A stretch of DNA of 64,000 nucleotides from Mesorhabditis belari (taxonomy: Eukaryota > Nematoda > Chromadorea > Rhabditida > Rhabditidae), in contig CAUEEP010000735.1 of assembly GCA_958450365.1 (NCBI GenBank), positions 377,501 to 441,500 of the forward strand, in the 5' to 3' direction. Positions 58,701-64,000 of this stretch are shown here, one piece after another (position 1 is the first letter of the stretch; the number at the start of each line of letters is the position of its first letter). Under the pieces are notes generated by a model. That model searched no databases, had not been told where the DNA came from, and saw nothing but the letters and a program-made list of their open reading frames with translations. Position numbers and translations under genes: made by a program.

Positions 58701-58812
58701 TGGAATATTGAGAAAACAAGCGCACTCACCCGCAAGCCATCGCTCCATAAACCATCGTTGCCGGGCTTTTCTCACAGATTGCACAGATTCTATCAACATC
58801 ATTTGACGGCAT
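55709..58812 (-). CDS. Nuclear hormone receptor with full zinc-finger domain and truncated ligand-binding region (187 aa)
   Basis: Ligand-type transcription factor of the nematode NHR expansion. Exons on the minus strand: 58,730-58,812; 58,394-58,482; 58,291-58,353; 55,709-56,037; phases agree. The start ATG (58,812) is the first Met after an in-frame stop. Finger 1: RICAICEKSPATMVYGAMAC-GGC with the expected C-x2-C-x13-C-x2-C. P-box GGCKNFFLRT. Finger 2: KCLNGGECPVKFGNIKCMKC, one residue shorter between the second and third Cys than the usual nine. Then RYEKCLQVGMIPEGMRKERS. Only about 90 residues follow (helical NLSKLQSLKLKYEEE), far short of a full roughly 200-residue ligand-binding domain. 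The stop is followed by a minus-strand AATAAA at about 55,545. More exons beyond an internal ACAG|gtgtta donor are possible. Intron 1 holds a 15-bp tandem array; intron 3 (2.25 kb) holds repeats. Confidence 0.8.
56590..56915. repeat. Dispersed repeat A (partner at 62,040-62,355)
   Basis: Direct repeat of about 315 bp; shared blocks include 'gtgtattgatgagatcgttc', 'catacaaatgtggagcaaag' and 'gatttcagatattcagacta'. It lies in intron 3 of the receptor gene. Both strands have an open frame; neither has a recognised domain. Confidence 0.9.
57078..57169 (-). CDS. Candidate alternative exon of the nuclear receptor (basic hinge)
   Basis: On the minus strand, gaatttag precedes 92 nt that would be entered in the phase left by the 58,291 donor. 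It encodes V-TGRRLGCSLREKRAQ then VGLKKKGRPIKNKE and a TAA stop. The segment is very basic, like the C-terminal extension or hinge after a receptor zinc finger, and KKGRPIK is AT-hook-like. If used, the receptor would lack any ligand-binding region. Entirely inferential. Confidence 0.3.
57324..58125. repeat. Tandem duplication, unit about 505 bp, with exon-like segment
   Basis: 57,324-57,602 and 57,829-58,125 are about 90% alike: 'gtcgtttaagaaattcagcg', 'cgtaatcagcgagccgttta', 'atgctgcttgaatgtcagca'. Each ends with 'tttttcag' plus an open stretch encoding DEFFSQPTRRVSSLKEANLS (copy 1) or DEFFSQPTRSVSSLKEANVS (copy 2), then a stop. Several differences are silent in that frame, so a plus-strand exon is possible, but no partner exon was found. 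It sits inside the receptor intron. Confidence 0.75.
58150..58225 (-). repeat. tRNA-like sequence in receptor intron
   Basis: On the minus strand, 'tggccgactggctaagctc' (A-box), a CTCCC/GGGAG stem around 'tatatcttagac', and 'gggttcaatcc' (B-box) follow in tRNA order. The enlarged anticodon loop and weak acceptor pairing argue for a pseudo-tRNA or SINE head. Confidence 0.45.
58562..58652. repeat. 15-bp tandem array in receptor intron 1 (AACCAAATAGGAACC)
   Basis: About six copies of 'ggaaccaaatag' with variants (aaaatag, agatcgg). It makes an open frame across the intron that should not be read as protein. Confidence 0.9.
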
Positions 58813-58987
58813 TAGTCGACGATTTCTTTATGAAGTTCGGTGCTTTGGCTCATTGCTTGAAATCGGTTCTTTGACTGAAAACTTTTCGGGAACGGATTGA
58901 AGCAAAACATTCATTATTTTATGGCTACTTTTATACCCAGGGAATACAATAACCCAAAATACGACATGACTAAGGTATTCAGTTTGG

Positions 58988-59259
58988 CTACTGTAAATAC
59001 TGTAAATAGTACCCCACCACCCCCGTACAGTCGCGTAGTCGCAAAAGTTTTCTAGTATTTCATTTTTTTCAAAGCGCCCGTACTTTCAAAAAATGCGTCT
59101 TTGGTATCAAAAAATAGCTGAATTTCAGGGCTATTTTTTGATATTTAAGTGCGCATTTTAGCGTAAACCAGTGTCGAGAAAAACTCGTTCAAAGTTAGAC
59201 TACGCAACGCTCCGCAACGTCATTATGGGGGTGGGGTACTATTACAGTATTTACGGTAG
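58988..59259. mobile_element. Complete TACCGTA-family fold-back MITE, about 272 bp
   Basis: Left end tactgtaaatactgtaaatag with one extra base, right end ctattacagtatttacggta. Arms 'accccaccacccccgtacag' and 'cattatgggggtggggtac'. The interior matches 10,182-10,448 closely. Confidence 0.9.
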
Positions 59260-59639
59260 GTTACAAAATAGAAAACAAATGAAACAAACAAACAAGACAA
59301 ACAAAAAAACAAGACAAACAAACAAACAGAAAGTCTAAAAACCTATTTCGCTTCCAAATTTGACAAAAACATTCGCTAAAACGAGAAATAGGGCATAAAT
59401 TGTGTTTGGTGAAAATTAGCAAATGAATCCAGTAGGGGAACTTAATGTTTTCCTATAAGTGATTTTAAAATCCTCTTTTTGTACTCATTTCTTTAAAGAT
59501 TTGATAAATAAATCGGATAATCCACAAAATCGGCCGGCTTTCACTTTCAATTAAACGCAAAAATAAAAGACAAATCTCAAAATGTTTTCTGAGTGCTGAA
59601 AAAGTGATACAATAACTGGGAAAAGGTGATCAATATGTC

Positions 59640-59812
59640 GCAGCGGCTCGTGATTTTCAGCCGCTAGTGATTGAATCATTATCGGCTAACCGCTAGTGAT
59701 TGAATCACCATTGGCTAACCGCTACTGAAATCACCATCGGCTAACCGCTACTGATTCAATCACCATCGGCTAACCGCTACTGATTCAATCATCAGCTAGT
59801 CGATGGTGTTGA
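59640..59812. repeat. About 33-bp tandem repeat (CCATCGGCTAACCGCTACTG)
   Basis: Four to five copies of 'attgaatcaccatcggctaa' plus 'ccgctactg', flanked by 'cagcggctcgtgattttcag' and ending 'cagctagtcgatgg'. Units contain imperfect dyads (agcggttagc). No function seen. Confidence 0.85.
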
Positions 59813-61503
59813 CAAATTTTGAAGAAACATTTGAAACATTTGAAACGAAACAACGAAATATTTGAAATGCAATGCAGATTTATCTCACATGCAAATAAGA
59901 AAAGTTAGGTTAATCGGATCAAATATTTTAGCACCTCGGGAGGTAACTTCTGTTGCCAAATTCGAAAAATTATGTCATCTAAATGAAAGTAAATTTTGCA
60001 ATCCCTGCTCAAACAAGTAACATTTAATTTTTAATTATTTTTTTTACTTAAACTTGACTTTTGTTCTAGAGCCACGGCAAAGATAAGGAAAAGCTTTTAT
60101 ACTAGAAAAAATCAGTGTTACTCCAAAAACCTACTTAACTAGACTTTTAACTGAATATTCTTTGTCCTAGTGGTTTATTTCCTTACCCGAAAAACAAAAT
60201 CCTCTTCTTATAACCGAGCGTTACCTCTCGATTACAAACAGGACATACTTTTAAGGCAAGCAAGCCTTACAAAGAGATAGCTAAAACCTTGAAGCCTAAT
60301 TTCTTGCGTAGACTATCTAGGAAAAAGAAGGGAAAACAATGGGAAATCCGGGTTATTTTAAAATCAAATATACCGTCGTCGATTGATGGACATATTGGTG
60401 GGAGTCGAGAATCAATGATGAATCAATCAATGAATCAAAATGGAAGTCGAGAATCAATCAATGAAACGAGAATCTTTGTCGATTGATGGACATCGAAGTC
60501 TGATGCTCTTTCGTTTCATGGGTTTTTGCTGCCCCTGCGGACCGAAATCCTTGGGGTGAATCCAAAAATTCACAGCGGCTCCCTTCAGCACCCTTTTACA
60601 GGCACTTGGGATCCCATTTCGACCGACGGAGAACCCGCCATAATGGTCAAAATGGGCCGGAATTGGGTTCACCAATTCTACAGCCAGAGTTAGTTTTGGG
60701 AAGCGGTGACCACATGGGGCAGACAACGGATTGGTTACCGGATGACCCAAAATGGACGCTTCCGATTTGAAGGGTGGAAAGGGAACTATATCCCCCAAGC
60801 GTAGTATGCCAGATCGAGCGCGATTGGGCTCGCGCACAGGGAACACAACTCATCTTTTTTGGCTTGGTTTAGTAAATGTTTTGATTTTTGAGTACTCACA
60901 ATGGCTGATTAAACACAATTGAAGCAAACCGTAGATCAATAGATGGTTGGTTGGGTGAATTGGTTGGTTATTTCTGTTATTTCAAGATGAGTTGGTTATT
61001 TCTAAATAGCCTTTCAAATTTTCAACGTCGTAGAAGCTATTGAAGGAGTTTATTTTAACGCAAAGAGAAATTAATTAATATCAAAGGTGCCGCCATAAGG
61101 ATGAGAGACACCGCCGGAACTTTTTCCGGAGCCTAGCGTACGGGCTCACCCATTGTCGTCTTCTGAAAGTTTGCAGTCATAATCCACGTCTCATATCCCG
61201 TCATTTTGAAAAATGGTTAAGACTTGAGTTCACCACCTAATAAATCGTTTTCTAAAACGTTCTGAAAGCTTGTTTTCATCCAATTTATCAATTTTCACAA
61301 TCAGGTTTAGCTATTGGGTTTGTGAGTTGAAAACCGAAAAACGCTCGTTTATATCCGAACAACCTAATTAGTAGAGTCAAAGCTTGTTAGTAAATAACTT
61401 AATGGAGATCGAAAAATCTCTTTACTATCGAGGTTAAATTGAATGTTTTTGTCAAAGGGGTGTTAGAAAATTTATTTACTACAGAGTTTTTAATATTAGG
61501 TTA
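59813..61503. other. Gene-free stretch with a GC-rich island at 60,480-60,860
   Basis: Most is AT-rich without genes. 60,480-60,860 is clearly GC-richer and unlike the rest of the window. The minus strand is open for 130 codons (60,454-60,846, including PAHFDHYGGFSVGRNGIP) and the plus strand is also partly open in shifting frames. I recognise no domain. It could be an exon-bearing fragment, a transposon piece or foreign sequence. Confidence 0.4.
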
Positions 61504-62038
61504 TTAGGTGAATTGAAAACTGCTGGACTTTGAACTAAAATTTCTTCAACACAAAACCATCAATTCATTCGAAATAATTTCCATTATTATTCACGACTTC
61601 TGCCCATTTTACAGGCAATTTGCGGATTCCTCTTTCGTAGTAGGATTTTGGTTTGTGTGTGAGACAAGTGTGAGACTCAAAAATAGAGGACTGGAGATGT
61701 CTCAGTTTGAGCACTTTTTTCAAAAGAAACCCATTTTGGTGTCAATGGAAAAGTTGTAGAGAATCAAAAATTAGGCTTATAGCCAAATTTCCAAAAAGAT
61801 GCATTCAGTAGTTCCGCTTAAAATACAAGTTTTGTGAAATTTATTTGCAAGTTTTGTGAAAATTCGTAAATTTGGCATTTCTTGAACACCAGTTTTTGAA
61901 TCGTTCTGAAAATTTGGCTATAAGCTTGATTTTGGATTCTCTACAGCTTTTCCATTGACACCAAAATGGGTTTCTTTTGGAGAAAGTGCTCAAACTGTCA
62001 CATATGACAATAGCCGGCAGTTTTCAATTGACCAACCC
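61504..62038 (-). mobile_element. Mariner relic 1, transposase C-terminus only
   Basis: Terminal repeats: 'ttaggtgaattgaaaactgc' at the left and 'gcagttttcaattgacc' at the right. On the minus strand near 61,570-61,660, an open stretch reads YYERGIRKLPVKWAEVVNNN then NGNYFE-stop, like the C-terminal end of mariner transposases (Y..RGI..LP.RW...V...G.YF). No N-terminal HTH or DDD catalytic triad is present. About 535 bp, so a deletion derivative. Confidence 0.75.
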
Positions 62039-62039
62039 A

Positions 62040-62355
62040 GTAGTAAAAGCCAGATCCGGAATCTTGGTCTTTTCATTAATGGAAAGATCACTTGTGTGTA
62101 TTGATGAGATCGTTCACAATTTCCAGAGTCCCTTTTTCATCATACAAATGTGGAGCAAAGTTCTTGGCTGAAAATTGGAATCCTCTCTGAAAGATTCAAT
62201 GCTTTCAATTTGGTCATTTCCTTTGAACTGTAGTGTTCATTGAATATTTTAGTTGTATAAGATCGTGAAACCAGTTAAAATGTTCCGATTTCAGATATTC
62301 AGACTACGAGATTAATGTTTTTTTAGAAATTTAAGCCAGATTAAATGGATCGTGA
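62040..62355. repeat. Dispersed repeat A, second copy
   Basis: Direct repeat of 56,590-56,915, wedged between the two mariner relics. Confidence 0.9.
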
Positions 62356-62382
62356 ACTATAGTTGACTGTATTGTATTGTAT

Positions 62383-62912
62383 CGGGTTGGGGAATTGAAA
62401 ACTGCTGGACTTTGAACTAAAATTTATTCAACATAAAACCATCAATTCATTCCAAATAATTTCCATTATTATTGACGATTTCTGCCCATTTTACAGGCAA
62501 TTTGCGGATTCCTCTTTCGAAGTAGGATTTTGGTTTGTGTGTGAGACAAGTGTGAGACTCAAATATGGAGGACTGGAGATGTCCCAGTTTGAGCACTTTC
62601 TTCAAAAAACCCATTTTGGTGTCAATAGAAAAGTTGTAGAGAATCAAAAATTAGGCTTATAGCCAAATTTCCAAAAAGATACACTTAGTAGTTTCGCTTA
62701 AAATGCAAGTTTCGTGAAAATTTGGCATTTCTTTTCTGTAAATTTGGCATTTCTTGAAAGCCAGTTTTTAAATCGTTCTGAAAATTTGGATATAAGTTTG
62801 ATTTTTGATTCTCTACAACTTTTCCATTGACACCAAAATGGGTTTCTTCTGAAGAAAGTGCTCAGACTGTGACGTATGACAATAGCCCGCGGTTTTCAAT
62901 TCCCCGATCCAA
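62383..62912 (-). mobile_element. Mariner relic 2, transposase C-terminus only
   Basis: Left end 'ttggggaattgaaaactgct', right end 'cggttttcaattccccgatc'. The minus-strand frame 62,447-62,647 ends SYFERGIRKLPVKWAE then IVNNNGNYLE, but lacks the catalytic core. It is about 90% identical to relic 1 in the same orientation. Confidence 0.8.
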
Positions 62913-62914
62913 TA

Positions 62915-63105
62915 GATTGCCAATGGCAAAAGGGGCGGGGCGCGTACCAAATTCCCGATAACCTCATTGATGTTTTTTCTATCTCTGATTCAAGTCATGC
63001 CTTGGTTTTTGTCGTTTTTCTTCTCATCTCTGGTCCCTAGCCTGCTTCTTGATCCTCAAACTTTTTGACTTTTTCTGAAAAACCCACCTGTCTTGTAATG
63101 ACTTT
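62915..63105. repeat. Inverted, deleted copy of 14,503-14,893
   Basis: 'agattgccaatggcaaaagg', 'cctcattgatgttttttcta' and 'ccctagcctgcttcttgatc' are reverse complements of 14.75-14.89 kb; 'ttctgaaaaacccacctgtc' matches 14.5 kb. It lies just upstream of the chemoreceptor start. Confidence 0.85.
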
Positions 63106-63265
63106 CAAAAGCTAAAGATTAAGATTTTTTTTAAGCTCTTTCGATTGAGTTCTCCGAATCGAATGTGCTCAGAGAAGAAACCATGGAGATTTTGACTTAC
63201 CCTCACTTAAAAATTGATTAAGAATGACTTCAAAACTATTACAAAATTGCTGATATTGTTTCAAA

Positions 63266-63893
63266 ATGAGCCAACCAACCTTTTACTTGCTTTTCATGGA
63301 AGTTTTCGGAATCATCGGTCTTCTCTGGAATCTCTTTGTCATGTTTTTGATTGTGAAAGTTTCACCAAAAGATATGCAAACTTATAAATGGCATCTTTTA
63401 CGATATCAGGTACTGATAAACTGTAATCAAAAGCATACTCGATTTCCGATTGCATCAACTTGCTTCGAAATCACACAACACACTCAATTGGTCGAAGTTT
63501 ACTTTCCATTGACCGCAGCAAAGGGATATGGGATTTTCCTTACTTTGTTCCATCGAGATTTCAGAGATTGTTTGGTAAGAGAAAGAACTAATTTTGATTC
63601 TGAAACAAATCCAGGAAGTCGGTTTGATTGCCATCTTCCTGATGCTTTTCACAACATCTCGATGTTTCCTTTTTCGATATCGAGCCGTTCTCCCAGATGA
63701 GCATTTCATCTCGTAAGTTTTAGAAGTGGAAAAGGCTATCTGATCTATCTATCTGATCAGACGCCATCGTCCAGTTTGGATGCTTTTGCTTTATTTTGCT
63801 TTCGGCTTTCTTATATGTTTTGGTTCGATGTGTGTTTATGCGTTTAAATGTGAGAATCCGATAACTTCAAGTGGAATGGCTGAACAGTTGGCG
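63266..63893 (+). CDS. Nematode seven-transmembrane chemoreceptor (Srh/Str-type), 5' part
   Basis: Putative odorant or pheromone GPCR of chemosensory neurons, cut by the window end. Start ATG at 63,266 opens directly into TM1 (FYLLFMEVFGIIGLLWNLFV), then FLIVKVSPKDMQTYKWHLLR, the family signature linking TM1 and TM2. Further exons: through 63,574 (VYFPLTAAKGYGIF; an intron may be hidden between 63,410 and about 63,500, although the frame stays open), 63,615-63,712 (EVGLIAIFLMLFTTSRCFLF, TM3 and RYRAVLP) and 63,761-63,893 (HRPVWMLLLYFAFGFLICFG, TM4). Donor GCG|gtgagt at 63,894 leads out. No disruption is seen. The subfamily (srh, sri or str) is not certain. Confidence 0.75.
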
Positions 63894-64000
63894 GTGAGTT
63901 GAGTTGTTAGCGCAAGCCTTGAGTGTCTGGCCTGGTTGGCTTGAGCTACCAAACCAACCAGTGGATCCCGGTTGAACGGATCCGAATCCGGATCTCTACG
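63894..64000 (+). other. Intron of the truncated chemoreceptor gene
   Basis: Begins with a consensus donor. It contains no acceptor-plus-exon that continues the receptor before the window ends. Confidence 0.5.

Noticed and set aside
58515..58802. 95-residue minus-strand frame containing repeated 'SYLVPIWF'
   Set aside because: It reads through receptor intron 1 and its 15-bp array in a frame different from the zinc-finger exon.

Overview
This is a nematode nuclear-genome window. The evidence is TTAGGC-type interstitial telomere repeats, many very short introns (37-60 nt) with TTTCAG-type acceptors, a nematode chemoreceptor, a nematode-style nuclear receptor and a C-type lectin relic. The species cannot be named from sequence alone. 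All gene models below were spliced by eye and checked for phase; none is backed by expression data.

Layout. From 1 to about 31.1 kb I found no convincing protein gene. The stretch is AT-rich intergenic DNA full of fold-back elements, Tc1/mariner relics, minisatellites and an interstitial telomere tract. From 31.1 to 40.2 kb on the + strand lies a transcription-factor locus. A 5' block of four exons ends in an in-frame stop, and is followed by exons for a Pointed (SAM_PNT) domain and an ETS DNA-binding domain of the ESE/ELF3-EHF type. Its last ETS exon exists in two versions (38,571-38,700 and 39,956-40,223) with the same acceptor phase, so alternative splicing would exchange the end of the recognition helix and the wing.

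From 42.3 to 45.1 kb on the - strand is a complete 15-exon SLC18 (vesicular amine/acetylcholine) transporter-like gene of 438 codons. It keeps several family charged residues but has changes at two. From 45.7 to 53.35 kb on the + strand are a small secreted protein gene and a long ectodomain gene that I cannot assign to a family. The latter has a Thr/Lys-rich stalk and a hydrophobic tail. From 53.9 to 55.5 kb is a C-type lectin relic with a nonsense codon at the conserved Trp. From 58.8 down to 55.7 kb on the - strand is a nuclear hormone receptor with a complete two-finger DNA-binding domain and very little ligand-binding domain. From 63.27 kb on the + strand is the 5' part of a seven-transmembrane chemoreceptor that runs off the window.

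The accessory DNA is highly structured: a family of inverted-repeat elements sharing TACCGTA ends (one carrying a nested mariner-type element), two near-identical mariner relics at 61.5-62.9 kb, tRNA-like segments with A- and B-box sequences, and TATATAAGG-containing 31-bp repeats arranged as a large palindrome. The genes do not form an operon or pathway. The clearest candidate for something undescribed is the ETS gene with two mutually exclusive DNA-binding exons.
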